Shown in pieces: positions 1 through 8,165 of a stretch of 37,281 nucleotides of DNA (its first letter is position 1; the number at the start of each line of letters is the position of its first letter). The notes below the pieces were generated by a model. That model searched no databases. It had not been told where the DNA came from and was given only the letters and a program-made list of their open reading frames with translations. A program made the translations under genes and the position numbers. This DNA is from Clostridia bacterium (GTDB lineage: Bacteria; Bacillota; Clostridia; Christensenellales; Aristaeellaceae). The stretch is from positions 1 through 37,281 of the forward strand of contig JAFUZM010000357.1 in assembly GCA_017476605.1 (NCBI GenBank), given 5' to 3'.

Positions 1-722
1 ATAACGATGTAATGTTTCGTCACTCGCTTGAGTAGCGAGTTGGATGAGACCTCATCCTCCATCAGCATAGAAGGCCATGCCTTTGGCTCACGCTGTGAGC
101 AGATAATACAGCTCCTTGACAATTCATTCCGTTTTTCCAGGACATCATACAGAGCCTTGACTTCATCATCTTCCGTGATAGGGTGCAGAAGAAAGTCGTC
201 CAGAATCACAAGATCAAGATTTATGACTGACTTTACTTTCTTCTGATACTGCTTGAAATCAATCTTTCGGATGGCGGCCAGCTCACTTGCCAGTTCTTCG
301 CAGTGGTAGTAGCCTACACGATACTCTCTGCATGCTTCAGCGCCAAGCGCTCTTGCAAGATAAGTTTTTCCGCTGTCAGAAGCCCCGAAGATGCAAAGGT
401 TCATGCCAGTTCGTATGAAATCCAGCGATGAGAGCGTCTGGACGATATCCAGTGGCTGGTACTGGCGTTCTTTGGAATCAACACACTGGTCAAGGCAACT
501 GTCGCTGCCTTTCAGCTTTGCCTTCTTTAAGCGCGATGTATAGCGGTTTGTAATCGATACGATGTATTCGGCGTGGATGATGGAACTGATCAGCTCCAGA
601 CGGCCTGTATTGACAAAAGCAGGTTGCTTATAGAGAGTTTCAAGCTCTGCAGCCATATGCGGCAGTCTTAACTCATCCAGTTCCTCCAGGATCGACTTCA
701 GCTCCTTTGTTCCTGTATTCAT
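1..722 (-). CDS. istB: IstB-like ATP-binding helper of IS21 transposition (3' end cut off)
   Basis: AAA+ ATPase that loads or activates the IstA transposase on target DNA. The ATG at 722-720 overlaps the istA stop codon (ATGA), the usual IS21 translational coupling. About 240 codons are visible and the frame is still open at position 1. IstB proteins are near 250 residues, so only the last few are missing. The N-terminal part has the typical IstB start (helical, LDELRLPHMA), followed by a Walker A motif, FGASDSGKT, in mid-protein, and a Walker B-like stretch LVILDDFLLHP. The Walker A carries Ser where many IstB proteins have Thr. Function is probably retained but without a partner, because istA upstream is disrupted. 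Confidence 0.9.
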   Translation of the reverse strand, partial: MNTGTKELKSILEELDELRLPHMAAELETLYKQPAFVNTGRLELISSIIHAEYIVSITNRYTSRLKKAKLKGSDSCLDQCVDSKERQYQPLDIVQTLSSLDFIRTGMNLCIFGASDSGKTYLARALGAEACREYRVGYYHCEELASELAAIRKIDFKQYQKKVKSVINLDLVILDDFLLHPITEDDEVKALYDVLEKRNELSRSCIICSQREPKAWPSMLMEDEVSSNSLLKRVTKHYIV

Positions 723-1573
723 CGCTGTGCCTCCTTTCCGGACTGATCCGCGAGAGTACGGCTGCGATTCAGCAGTTTTTCCATATCGGAGTAGCTGCTG
801 TCCATGATGTAGGAGCCTTCGTTCCGCTTTTTATTCTTATCAGTATTGTAGCCTTCGGCACCAAGCTCTTCAGCTACTGCGCCAATGGTATTCTTGATAT
901 AGGTGTATGTTGTCCTCTCAGCAGTGAGAGCACGCCTGCAGCATTCCTCCAGGGCAGGGCGGCTGTACTTCTTTGTGAAGCCAAGAACGCCCACACAGAG
1001 TCTGTAGGTCTGGACCTCCAGCTTCCGGCTCTTCAGGATCCGCTTGATCACTTCCGTAGTGTTGCTGCCAACCGTGGATGCCTTCCGGATAAAGTAGGTG
1101 CTGTTCCATTCTGAGAAATCTTCATAGTTTTTCGGGAGGCGGCTTGTGTCCGTTTTCCATTCGCCTCTGTAAGTGGCTCTGGGCCATTCAATGATCAGTT
1201 CGCCTTCGAGGCTGAAGATCTTGACAACGGATGCGGTGGCACGAATGACAACTTTTTTGTGCAGGTATGCTTTGTCTACGCTATAATAAGCATTGTCAAA
1301 GCGTACGTGGAAGTCGCTTGATACCTTTGCCGTTGCCCTCTCCATGTAGTGGTATTGCGTGGAGGGGAGCGGCATCAACTCTTCCTTTTCTTCTGCCCAA
1401 TAGTAGGAGCGGCAATGCTCCTTCTTCTTAAACGGAGCGTCATTCAGCTCTTCCAGCTTCTCCCAGAGGTCTTCGTTGAACTGTTCAAGCGAGAAATACC
1501 TGCGTTCTTCCAGATCATGGAAGAACCCCTTCTCGAGAATGCCGACCGCGTTTTCCACAGAGGATTTGTCCTT
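719..1573 (-). pseudogene. istA: istA transposase, 3' fragment
   Basis: C-terminal part of the IS21 DDE transposase. It begins at the left junction of the inserted recombinase element with codons for KDKSSVENAVGILEK. The Glu of VENAV is the third catalytic acid of the DDE triad in this family. The fragment runs to the TGA at 721-719, which overlaps the istB start. Joined to the fragment at 5476-6237 it restores one uninterrupted frame of 538 codons, a normal length for a long IstA, with Glu at residue 261. An internal ATG at 1558 opens a 279-codon frame, but it lacks the two catalytic Asp residues and the DNA-binding domain. Confidence 0.88.
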
Positions 1574-1574
1574 A

Positions 1575-1594
1575 TTATCAGTAATTACCGATAA
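1575..1594. repeat. Outer 20-bp near-palindrome at the left RIT end
   Basis: The sequence TTATCAGTAATTACCGATAA differs from a perfect palindrome at one symmetric pair. Its half-site TTATCRGTAA recurs as TTATCGGTAA at 5379-5388 near the right end, and the related TTATCGGCAA lies inside both 31-bp repeats. This suggests several recombinase binding half-sites of one family arranged around the ends, as expected for arm or core sites of a tyrosine recombinase. Binding itself is inferred. Confidence 0.65.
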
Positions 1595-1600
1595 CCGGGA

Positions 1601-1631
1601 TTATCAGCGAAAAAGTGTTATCGGCAATCTC
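1601..1631 (+). repeat. Left 31-bp inverted repeat of the RIT element
   Basis: Starts TTATCAGCGAAAAAGTG and ends TTATCGGCAATCTC. It is the exact reverse complement of 5440-5470, with 31 of 31 bases matching. It sits 27 bases inside the inferred left boundary, whereas the right copy sits only 5 bases inside, so the two ends are asymmetric. A further diverged copy (CTGATAACATTTTTC) lies at 1685-1699. Confidence 0.9.
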
Positions 1632-1713
1632 GGCGTATAAAGCTTTATGAAAGCAGTTAATCCTTTGATTTCATCATCTTGATTGCTGATAACATTTTTC
1701 TCAGTTCACTCAA

Positions 1714-1741
1714 TTGATATCCTGTTCTTGACCGCTATGAT
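1714..1741 (+). promoter_or_regulatory. Candidate promoter of the recombinase operon
   Basis: TTGATA at 1714-1719 and TATGAT at 1736-1741 with a 16-base spacer, 25 bases ahead of the chosen ritA start. It lies inside the element, between the left inverted repeat and the first gene. Recombinase binding to the nearby repeat copy at 1685-1699 could regulate it. Predicted from sequence pattern only. Confidence 0.5.
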
Positions 1742-1766
1742 ACTTGCGGCAGAAAGGAGAATTGAG

Positions 1767-3353
1767 ATGAACGAGTTGCAAAAAGTTGTGAACGCTGTCC
1801 TTGTACAACAGAAGCTATTGCTTGCTCCTTCAACTTACGATGTGCGCAGGCGTTACCTGGAACAGTTGTCTGATCACGCAGAGAAAACAGGATTCACCGA
1901 GCCTTGCCAGGAACTATATGATTCTTATGTTTCCAGGGCAGATACGCCGGATCTTCGTTTCCAGCTATTCCATACCGTACGTCTTGTGGACAAGGAAGCT
2001 GGAACAAGGGCATTTATGCCGGAAGGGACCCTCTATAATGAGCCTGAAATCCCATCTTCCTACGAGGCAGAGTGCGCATTCCGGACTGTAGAATTTCCGA
2101 TCATTGACGGAAGTATTGACATCGGTCATCTGATCCGCAGGGCGGAAATCGAAATGGAGTATCTTCAGCTTTCCGCATCAACCGGTGGTCAGTACATGAA
2201 AGCATGGCGGGAATTATATATATCTCTTTATCTCGGCGGCGATACAGCATTCACGCGTGAAAGATGCAGGTTTTTCATTGAAGATGCGGATAAGAAACAT
2301 CATGCTGGAAACTTGCACGAATGGAAGAGGAAGATACGCCGCCGTGCAGCTTGTGTACTGCTTGAAGTCGCTGATACAGGCTGCTTTAAGTGGAAGCTGT
2401 TTCGTTCACGAAAAGTATGCTGTCATGAAGAAACACTGGAACATCTCCGCCAGCAGTATTTAGCATTTTTACGTACTCAGAACCTTGAAAACAATACCCT
2501 TGACCTTTGTGACTATACTTTTCGAAATATGATCGAAGGCTTGGGAGTTAATACTGTTAATGATCTTCTTACGCTAAAGCCTGCGCAGATCCAGGACATG
2601 CTTGTCTTCCTGTCAGAAAAGCTTAACCTGAACAGCAGGGGAACCGTATATCCGATCATCCGCAAGATCCTGTCTTATTTATTCGCTGCAGGGTTTGTTC
2701 CGACAGATTTTTCAGGCATGGTCATGGCTCCCGCATATCAACGGATTCACCTCAGGCCTTATATCACCGCTTCAGATGAAGCGAAGCTCTACCAGACCAT
2801 GAAGGAAGCACCCTTGCGGACCAAAGCGATGATGCGGCTGGCGCTCCGTCTTGGACTGAGAGACGTTGATATCTGCAATCTGCGGTTCGACCAGATCGAC
2901 TGGAAAAAAGATCGGATCGTTCTGGAGCAGGAAAAAACCGGAGTAACTCTCTGCCTTCCTTTATTGGAGGACGTCGGCAACAGTATCATGGACTACATCA
3001 TGAATGAGCGGCCGGAGGATGCGCGTGCCTGCCCGCATGTATTTGTAAGGAAACAGGCGCCTTACAAAAAGCTTGCCTCGATGTATACGGTCTGTTCCCA
3101 GCTTTTTTCACAGGCCAACATAAAGACCGTAAACCGCGACAGTCAGGGGGTTCATGTCTGCAGATATACGCTGACGCACAAACTCCTGTTGAAAAAGGTT
3201 CCTCACCAGGTTATTACAGATACGCTGGGGCACATATCCAAGGAATCGGATAAGCCGTATCTGTCTATGGAAGAACAGATGCTTCGCGAATGCCCGCTCG
3301 ACTTCTCACTGATCGGACAGAAATACTGGGAAGAAGGTGAGCGGCATGGCTGA
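1767..3353 (+). CDS. Tyrosine recombinase RitA-like (first of the trio)
   Basis: Site-specific recombinase of the phage-integrase family, 528 residues from the chosen ATG at 1767. That start follows AAAGGAG at 7 bases. An in-frame ATG 84 bases upstream has no such site and overlaps the predicted promoter. The C-terminal third carries the catalytic domain: an Arg in RLALRLGLRDVD, the HVCR box, the LGHIS His, and a Tyr in DKPYLSM. The N-terminal half is long and poorly conserved, with a Cys/Arg-rich middle, and includes a SAM-like DNA-binding segment before the catalytic domain. It is the longest of the three proteins and overlaps ritB by 8 bases. The three proteins are expected to act together in moving the element. 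Confidence 0.85.
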   Translation: MNELQKVVNAVLVQQKLLLAPSTYDVRRRYLEQLSDHAEKTGFTEPCQELYDSYVSRADTPDLRFQLFHTVRLVDKEAGTRAFMPEGTLYNEPEIPSSYEAECAFRTVEFPIIDGSIDIGHLIRRAEIEMEYLQLSASTGGQYMKAWRELYISLYLGGDTAFTRERCRFFIEDADKKHHAGNLHEWKRKIRRRAACVLLEVADTGCFKWKLFRSRKVCCHEETLEHLRQQYLAFLRTQNLENNTLDLCDYTFRNMIEGLGVNTVNDLLTLKPAQIQDMLVFLSEKLNLNSRGTVYPIIRKILSYLFAAGFVPTDFSGMVMAPAYQRIHLRPYITASDEAKLYQTMKEAPLRTKAMMRLALRLGLRDVDICNLRFDQIDWKKDRIVLEQEKTGVTLCLPLLEDVGNSIMDYIMNERPEDARACPHVFVRKQAPYKKLASMYTVCSQLFSQANIKTVNRDSQGVHVCRYTLTHKLLLKKVPHQVITDTLGHISKESDKPYLSMEEQMLRECPLDFSLIGQKYWEEGERHG

Positions 3354-4320
3354 TCCTGTATACCGCAGTAAGTTCCGCGCCGATATAGAGGCATTTATTA
3401 TCCAGAAACGGGCTGCTGGATATCCATACAATACTTCCGCCAGAGTATTGGGTTATCTTGATGCCATGATTTCAAAATCCTTTCCTGATAGCGACATTCT
3501 TTCCAAGGAAATCTGCAATGCATGGATTGATAAATGCTCTTCGTTCCACCAGAATACCCTGTTGAGAAGAGTGACACCCGTGAGGCAGTTAGCAAAGTAC
3601 CTTGTCGGTACAGGTAAAGAAGCATACATTATCCCGGGAGGGATTCCGAATAAACAGATCCATTACGATGCCCACATTTTCACGGAGACCGAGCTGAAAG
3701 CATTCTTTTCTTCCATCGACAAATGCAGAAAATCTTCGTTTTCACCATACCGCTGTTATGTGATCCCGGTGATCTTCCGATTGCTTTATACATGCGGACT
3801 CAGGGCTTCAGAAGCAAGGCTGCTAAACGTAGATGATGTGGATCTTGATACCGGAAAGATCTTTATCAGGGGATCAAAAGGCTGGGAAGCACGTATCATC
3901 TATGTCAGTCCGGATATGCTGGATCTGCTTCACAGGTATGACTGCATCATTCAGCGGTACCTTCCTGCAAGGAAGGTTTTCTTTCCAAACCAGAAGGGGG
4001 ATTTTTATAGTAAATCCACTCTCGACATCTGGTTTCATGAGTTCTGGGACACGCTTCCTGAAGCAGCCGTCACAAAGGGCAATAAACCGAGGGTCCATGA
4101 CTTTCGTCATTCTTACTGTGTTTACAGGCTGAATCAGTGGGTCAGCGATAATGCGGATCTTAATGCGCTTTATCCTTACCTGAGTGAATTTGTGGGGCAC
4201 TCCAACTTTGCTGATACGGATTATTACCTTACATTGGCGGAGCCGTTCTATTCGGAATTCGAAGCCCGCATGCGGAAAGTAAATGCCGCCATCCTTCCGG
4301 AGGTGCCGCATGAGGATTAA
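3346..4320 (+). CDS. Tyrosine recombinase RitB-like (second of the trio)
   Basis: Phage-integrase-family recombinase, 324 residues. The ATG at 3346 is preferred over a GTG 9 bases earlier because GAAGGTGAG lies at suitable distance. Catalytic features are all visible: Arg in YTCGLRASEARLL, a beta-hairpin Lys in RGSKGWEAR, the HDFRHSYCVY box, His in EFVGHSNF, and the nucleophilic Tyr in DTDYYLTL. An N-terminal helical core-binding domain of about 100 residues precedes them. The 3' end overlaps ritC by 11 bases, which implies translational coupling. Confidence 0.87.
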   Translation: MADPVYRSKFRADIEAFIIQKRAAGYPYNTSARVLGYLDAMISKSFPDSDILSKEICNAWIDKCSSFHQNTLLRRVTPVRQLAKYLVGTGKEAYIIPGGIPNKQIHYDAHIFTETELKAFFSSIDKCRKSSFSPYRCYVIPVIFRLLYTCGLRASEARLLNVDDVDLDTGKIFIRGSKGWEARIIYVSPDMLDLLHRYDCIIQRYLPARKVFFPNQKGDFYSKSTLDIWFHEFWDTLPEAAVTKGNKPRVHDFRHSYCVYRLNQWVSDNADLNALYPYLSEFVGHSNFADTDYYLTLAEPFYSEFEARMRKVNAAILPEVPHED

Positions 4321-5374
4321 GAAGTCAGAACTCTACTTTTATGAGATGCTCCGGGATTTCCTGAATAAATACCTTGTTACCCAACGTAATTTCACCGCAG
4401 CAACTGTAAAAAACTACACGGATTCCCTGGATCAGTACCGTAAGTATCTGCGGGAACAGAAGGGGATCCCGTTTGATAAGGTTGGATTCCACTGCTTCAG
4501 CAAGGAATTTGTGTATAGCTTCTGCATCTGGCTGAGGGATAGCCAATCTAAGGCGGTCAGCACCATAAACCTCCGGCTTTCAGCGATCAAGTCATTCCTG
4601 CGTTATTGCAGCGAAGAGGACGCTTCATTGTCAGCAGTTTACCTGAAAGTGAAATCCATCCGCCGCTTTAAGGGGAAAACAGATCCAAAGCTGGAATATC
4701 TGACTCCGGAACAGCTTGAAACTGTTTTTGCCATCCCAGATACTGCAACAAGGAACGGAAGACGTAACCAGTATTTTATGATCCACGCCTACGAAACAGG
4801 CGGCCGGGTCGAAGAACTGGTCAGCATGACATTGGGGGATATCATCCGCAACGGAAACAACGTGCAAATCCGGCTTCATGGAAAAGGTAACAAAACCAGA
4901 TATACTCCTCTTCCGTCAGAAGTGATCCCGCATCTTGACGCATATCTTGCCGAATTCCATCCGGACGGCAGGAATGACGACTACCTGTTTTATACGATCC
5001 ACGATGGGAAGCATTCAAAAATGTCTCCAAGGACTGTGAATTCCTTCCTTTCCGCATATGCAAAGCAGGTACATGAAATGGAGCCGGCGTTTCCGGAGAA
5101 CCTGCACTGCCATGTGTTCCGTCATAGCATCGGAATGGCAATGTATAAAGCAGGGATCCCGATCTCATATATAAAGGATTTCCTTGGCCATTCATCGATC
5201 GATTCGACGGCTATCTACGCACATGCTGACAACGATGCAATGGCCGAAGCGCTCCGTTCCGTGGATCAGGAAGCACTTCCTGAAAAAGATAGTAATGGCA
5301 ACGTCATAACTGTCCCGGAAAAGAAGTGGAAAGGCAAAGAAGATTACCTGCTTCATTTCTGTGGACTTGTGTAA
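4310..5374 (+). CDS. Tyrosine recombinase RitC-like (third of the trio)
   Basis: Phage-integrase-family recombinase, 354 residues from the ATG at 4310, which follows GGAGG at 6 bases. An earlier in-frame ATG at 4283 lies deep inside ritB and lacks a site. The N-terminal half is a typical phage_int_SAM-like core-binding domain (TVKNYTDSLDQYRKYL and following helices). The catalytic domain shows Arg in YETGGRVEELVS, Lys in RLHGKGNKTR, HVFRHSIGMAM, FLGHSSI, and Tyr in STAIYAH. It resembles XerC/D-type integrases most closely of the three. The gene ends 65 bases before the right inverted repeat. Confidence 0.87.
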   Translation: MRIKKSELYFYEMLRDFLNKYLVTQRNFTAATVKNYTDSLDQYRKYLREQKGIPFDKVGFHCFSKEFVYSFCIWLRDSQSKAVSTINLRLSAIKSFLRYCSEEDASLSAVYLKVKSIRRFKGKTDPKLEYLTPEQLETVFAIPDTATRNGRRNQYFMIHAYETGGRVEELVSMTLGDIIRNGNNVQIRLHGKGNKTRYTPLPSEVIPHLDAYLAEFHPDGRNDDYLFYTIHDGKHSKMSPRTVNSFLSAYAKQVHEMEPAFPENLHCHVFRHSIGMAMYKAGIPISYIKDFLGHSSIDSTAIYAHADNDAMAEALRSVDQEALPEKDSNGNVITVPEKKWKGKEDYLLHFCGLV

Positions 5375-5378
5375 AGTA

Positions 5379-5442
5379 TTATCGGTAAGTTTTATGGCTA
5401 CTCAGCCTGAACTCTACCGTAAGTATCAGGCTTCGGGCTGAG
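5379..5442. repeat. Right subterminal half-site and hairpin of the RIT element
   Basis: TTATCGGTAA (5379-5388) repeats the half-site of the outer left palindrome. It is followed by a long interrupted inverted repeat: CTCAGCC at 5401-5407 pairs with GGCTGAG at 5436-5442, and CCTGA with TCAGG just inside. The stem follows the last recombinase stop codon and abuts the right terminal repeat, so it could end transcription or help protein binding. There is no U-tract. Confidence 0.5.
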
Positions 5443-5470
5443 ATTGCCGATAACACTTTTTCGCTGATAA
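5440..5470 (-). repeat. Right 31-bp inverted repeat of the RIT element
   Basis: Exact reverse complement of the left repeat at 1601-1631. It lies five bases from the inferred junction with istA. The 5' fragment of istA reads through it for 26 codons before meeting a stop at 5398. Confidence 0.9.
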
Positions 5471-5475
5471 AAACG

Positions 5476-6237
5476 GGGTTTCCGAACCTTGGCGGGAAGG
5501 ATCACCGTGTGGTTGTGTTCAGCCCATTCTGCATAGTCCTGATTCAACTCCGGCTGGATCCAGTCCTTGTTCGCAATCACGGCCTGCTTGCAGTTGTCGC
5601 ATACAACGATTGCCGGAACGCCGCCGAAGGCCTTCAGTGCGTTGTTGTTGACCTCGATCCATTGCATCTCCTTCGTGGATTCCATACCCTCAGCGTAGAT
5701 GTATTGGGAATACGGAAGGATTGCAACAAACACAACGATCGGTGTGATCTCGCCGGTAAGACGGTTGATAAGGTCAAAAGTTTTGCCCGCAAAATCAACC
5801 TCCATTGTCTGGGCGATCACTGCTGTGAAGTGGGCGGTCTCGTAGTTCTCTTCGCACCACTTGCCGAAGAGTTCGCAGAACTGCCGATACTGGTAAGGTT
5901 TCTTCTCTTCTGCCTTGCAGCGCTTTACATACCGGTCCCAGCATACCTGAAGCGTCATGTTCTTTCTCTCGTTCATGAGCTTCAGAACCTGCTGGTAATC
6001 GGGATACTCGTAGCTTTCGTCCCGGCCGCCTTCACCCGGCACCTTGCCATACACCTTCATGGCAATCCCGGCGTTTGTGATCCCGGGTGGGAGTGGGAAC
6101 TCCAGTGCATCACACTTTTCGAATGCTTTCAGGAAATCATGTACTCCTGATTTTCCCGCTCCAGTCTGCTCCGCGATCTCACGGAGAGAAAGCCGCAGTA
6201 CGTACCGCTTGGTTAGAATGTCCTTGTAGTCTAACAT
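5476..6237 (-). pseudogene. istA: istA transposase, 5' fragment
   Basis: N-terminal 254 codons of the IS21 transposase. It starts at the ATG at 6237-6235 behind TAGGAGG at 6 bases. Residues 1-45 form the helix-turn-helix DNA-binding region (LSLREIAEQTGAGKSGVHDFL). The integrase-core domain has the catalytic Asp residues D148 (MEVDFAG) and D214 (VVCDNC). The frame ends at the RIT insertion right after VRKP and reads into the element until 5398, adding foreign residues. The catalytic Glu is on the other fragment, so no complete active site is encoded. Confidence 0.9.
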
Positions 6238-6513
6238 AGCCTACCTCCTATAAAATGAATTCCCACCACTATTGATGGTTATCATCAGTATAGGAGAATG
6301 GCTTTTAGATCATAAGGTTAAGGTGTCCGCTCGCTCCGCTCCGCGTCCGTTTTGCTCCGCAAAACCGTCCGGTCTGTGGCGCAATTTGCATAAGCAGTGT
6401 TCTACGCCAAAAAAAATTGTTACGTTGGGCAAATATAGTGAGCCGGTCATGAAGCAGTTTACCCATTTTACGGGACAACTATTCCATATCCCGGCAAGCA
6501 CCCATTGTATGAG
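6238..6513. other. Noncoding stretch between istA and the terminator
   Basis: It holds the istA ribosome binding site and must contain the outer end of the IS21 element. It also has a run of CTCCGC-like repeats (about 6325-6360) and a perfect small hairpin TTTTGCTCCGCAAAA at 6350-6364. No convincing gene is present. Two small overlapping frames on opposite strands have no recognisable family, start signal or coding character. I could not assign the IS boundary. Confidence 0.5.
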
Positions 6514-6560
6514 ATAAAAAATGCCATCTGCCGCAGGAATTCACCTGTTGCAGATGGCAT
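6514..6560 (-). terminator. Intrinsic terminator of the stress/repair operon
   Basis: On the minus strand TGCCATCTG (6559-6551) pairs perfectly with CAGATGGCA (6530-6522), with an inner partly paired CAGG/CCTG. The stem is followed by six T residues (6521-6516). It lies about 65 bases after the stop codon of the last gene of the run, as expected for the end of that transcript. Confidence 0.85.
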
Positions 6561-6624
6561 CTTCTCCATCATCTTAAATATACAGTTTTTCCCGAGAATA
6601 GCATCCGACCCTTGGTTTAGTATG

Positions 6625-7536
6625 CTATCCGATCCACCACTCCGGCGTCAGTTCCCCGAGTGTCACCACTTTATCCTGTTCATAATCCAACATGATTTCG
6701 ATGTCTTTGTATGTCGTCGGCATCAGCTGTACCATCAGCTCCCTACAAGCCCCGCAGGGTGCGCCGGTCTTGCCGTTTGACATAACAGCCAGCACCTTGC
6801 AGATGTCCTGTTCCCCGTTGGTCAGCATGTTGAAAATAGCGTTGCGCTCCGCACATATGCCGAGGGTCGAGCAGGTATCTACACACACTCCGGTATAAAT
6901 CCTTCCTGATGCAGAGAGGATGGCCGCAGCCACGCCGCCTGCCTCGACATAATCTGAAATCTTCCTGCCGTTCTGCACAGACTTAGCTGCTTCATAGAGC
7001 TTTTGCCAGAGCCAGTTATCCTTCGTCATCAGATTGACATGCCCTGTCCACGTCTCGTGCATGAGCGGTACATCGACACCTTCCGTGGTCCACTGATAAC
7101 GGAATCCGCATTTCTCCTGCACCCGTTTTGACTTGAGGTTGCCTTCATAGTAGCCGCACCAGACCTTTTGCATGCCGATATCCTCGAAGGCATGTCGCAG
7201 CATCTCCCGGGCAGCCTCCGGTACAATCCCCTGTCCCCAGAACGGCTTGCCCAGCCAATAGCCAAGCTCACACTCATCGTCACGTTCTGTCATATCCGTG
7301 TGGCCGTTCAGTTTAAGTTCGATCGCACCGATTGCTTTGTTGTCCGTTTTCAGACAGATAGCATACGCTTCCCGGCCGTTAAATACATTCCGGATCACAT
7401 CCAGACTCTCATCCACACTTTGGTGTGGCGGCCATCCGGCGATAGGACCGACGTCCGGATCCTTTGCATATTGATATAAGCTCTCCGCGTCACTCTCTTC
7501 CCAGCGGCGCAGGATCAGTCTTTCGGTTTCCAGCAT
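6625..7536 (-). CDS. GNAT acetyltransferase fused to cytidine deaminase-like domain
   Basis: A 303-residue two-domain protein. Residues 1 to about 170 form a RimJ/RimL-type GNAT acetyltransferase: LETERLILRRWEESD start, acetyl-CoA loop PFWGQGIVPEA near residue 100, and the NLKSKRVQEKCGF motif. From about 185 on it matches the cytidine deaminase fold, with zinc-site motifs CAERNA (near 226) and PCGACRE (near 257), both complete. The deaminase part could act on free cytidine or on an antibiotic nucleoside (blasticidin-S-deaminase-like), and the acetyltransferase on an amino or hydroxyl group. Substrates are not evident. No stop or frameshift separates the domains. It is the last gene of the run, 10 bases behind a second GNAT gene, with a weak GAGGAT site. 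Confidence 0.85.
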   Translation of the reverse strand: MLETERLILRRWEESDAESLYQYAKDPDVGPIAGWPPHQSVDESLDVIRNVFNGREAYAICLKTDNKAIGAIELKLNGHTDMTERDDECELGYWLGKPFWGQGIVPEAAREMLRHAFEDIGMQKVWCGYYEGNLKSKRVQEKCGFRYQWTTEGVDVPLMHETWTGHVNLMTKDNWLWQKLYEAAKSVQNGRKISDYVEAGGVAAAILSASGRIYTGVCVDTCSTLGICAERNAIFNMLTNGEQDICKVLAVMSNGKTGAPCGACRELMVQLMPTTYKDIEIMLDYEQDKVVTLGELTPEWWIG

Positions 7537-7546
7537 CCCAAAATCC

Positions 7547-8092
7547 TCACAATTCCAGTCTCATATACACAAGTTCCTGATATCCCGACATGCGGGATTT
7601 GAAACCTCTCGGGTTCCTTCCGAATTCTACAAAGCCGGCTTTTTCATACATGTCGATTGCCCTGCTGTTCTCAGCAACCACACTCAGTTCCATCTGCTCA
7701 TATCCGGCCTTTTTCGCGCATTCGATACAGGCTTCCAGAAGAGCCCGACCTATCCCAAGTCCCCAGTATGCCTGATCTACACTGATTCCGAAATCAGCTC
7801 TGTGACGGATCTTGTATTTGCTGCCCACCTGGTCGATCCCGGCCAGACCGGCAACAACACCCTCCACTTCCGCCAGTATCTCAATTTCGCAGGCGCTTTC
7901 TGACTTGCTTTTCAGGAACTGAGCCTCCTGTTCCGCAGTAATGTCCGATTCGTCCGGATAGGAAAGCAGATTGTCCGTCTGCTCGTGTGTCAGGATGAAA
8001 TTATCCAGGACAGCCTTCCCATCCTCTACCGTCCCATTGCGCAGGATGCAGATCCTGCCGTCTTTCAATGTGATTGTCTTCCTGTATTCCAA
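7547..8092 (-). CDS. GNAT family N-acetyltransferase
   Basis: Small acetyl-CoA-dependent acyltransferase of about 181 residues. The conserved acetyl-CoA loop is YWGLGIGRALLEA, followed by the typical NSRAIDMYEKAGFVEFGR end motif. It resembles RimI-like and PhnO-like GNATs that modify small molecules or protein N-termini; the substrate cannot be read from sequence. The start is ambiguous. TTG at 8092 has GAGGTGG at a suitable distance, whereas the in-frame GTG at 8101 has the purine-rich site directly against it, so I prefer TTG. It directly follows the flavodoxin-fold gene, whose frameshifted tail reads into this start region. Confidence 0.8.
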   Translation of the reverse strand: MEYRKTITLKDGRICILRNGTVEDGKAVLDNFILTHEQTDNLLSYPDESDITAEQEAQFLKSKSESACEIEILAEVEGVVAGLAGIDQVGSKYKIRHRADFGISVDQAYWGLGIGRALLEACIECAKKAGYEQMELSVVAENSRAIDMYEKAGFVEFGRNPRGFKSRMSGYQELVYMRLEL

Positions 8093-8165
8093 AACGACCA
8101 CCTCATTTCCTCAGTGACGCAATCAAGAAGTATCTTTGCAAACAGATTTGTCCCGATATCCTCTG

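Larger units (their letters stand above)
1574..5475 (+). mobile_element. RIT (recombinase in trio) element inserted in istA
   Basis: A 3902-bp insertion carrying three same-strand, overlapping tyrosine recombinase genes. Identical 31-bp inverted repeats lie near both ends (1601-1631 and 5440-5470), with extra related motifs outside and inside them. The boundaries were set by rejoining the istA reading frame: the codons for VRKP end at 5476 and the frame resumes with KDKSS at 1573. The exact edges could move by a few bases because a short crossover duplication cannot be seen. Three consecutive recombinase genes of different length with terminal inverted repeats is the published definition of RIT elements. 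There is no cargo gene. I see no frameshift in the three genes, so the element could be active. Confidence 0.88.
1..6300 (-). mobile_element. IS21-family insertion sequence, interrupted and cut by the window edge
   Basis: Two minus-strand genes in the order istA then istB, with a 4-base stop/start overlap, identify an IS21-type element. The istB end and the outer IS terminus lie beyond position 1. The other terminus must lie upstream of the istA start at 6237, but I could not find a convincing terminal repeat, so 6300 is only a placeholder. The transposase gene is split by a 3.9-kb recombinase element, so this copy should not transpose on its own. The helper ATPase looks intact within the window. 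Confidence 0.85.

Noticed and set aside
1574-5475. Tn554-type transposon
   Set aside because: Tn554 has two recombinases plus an unrelated TnpC. Here all three genes carry integrase catalytic motifs and the ends are perfect inverted repeats, which fits RIT.
6310-6501. 63-codon minus-strand frame between istA and the terminator
   Set aside because: Its first part has little coding character and it spans the probable IS end. No family or start signal supports it.
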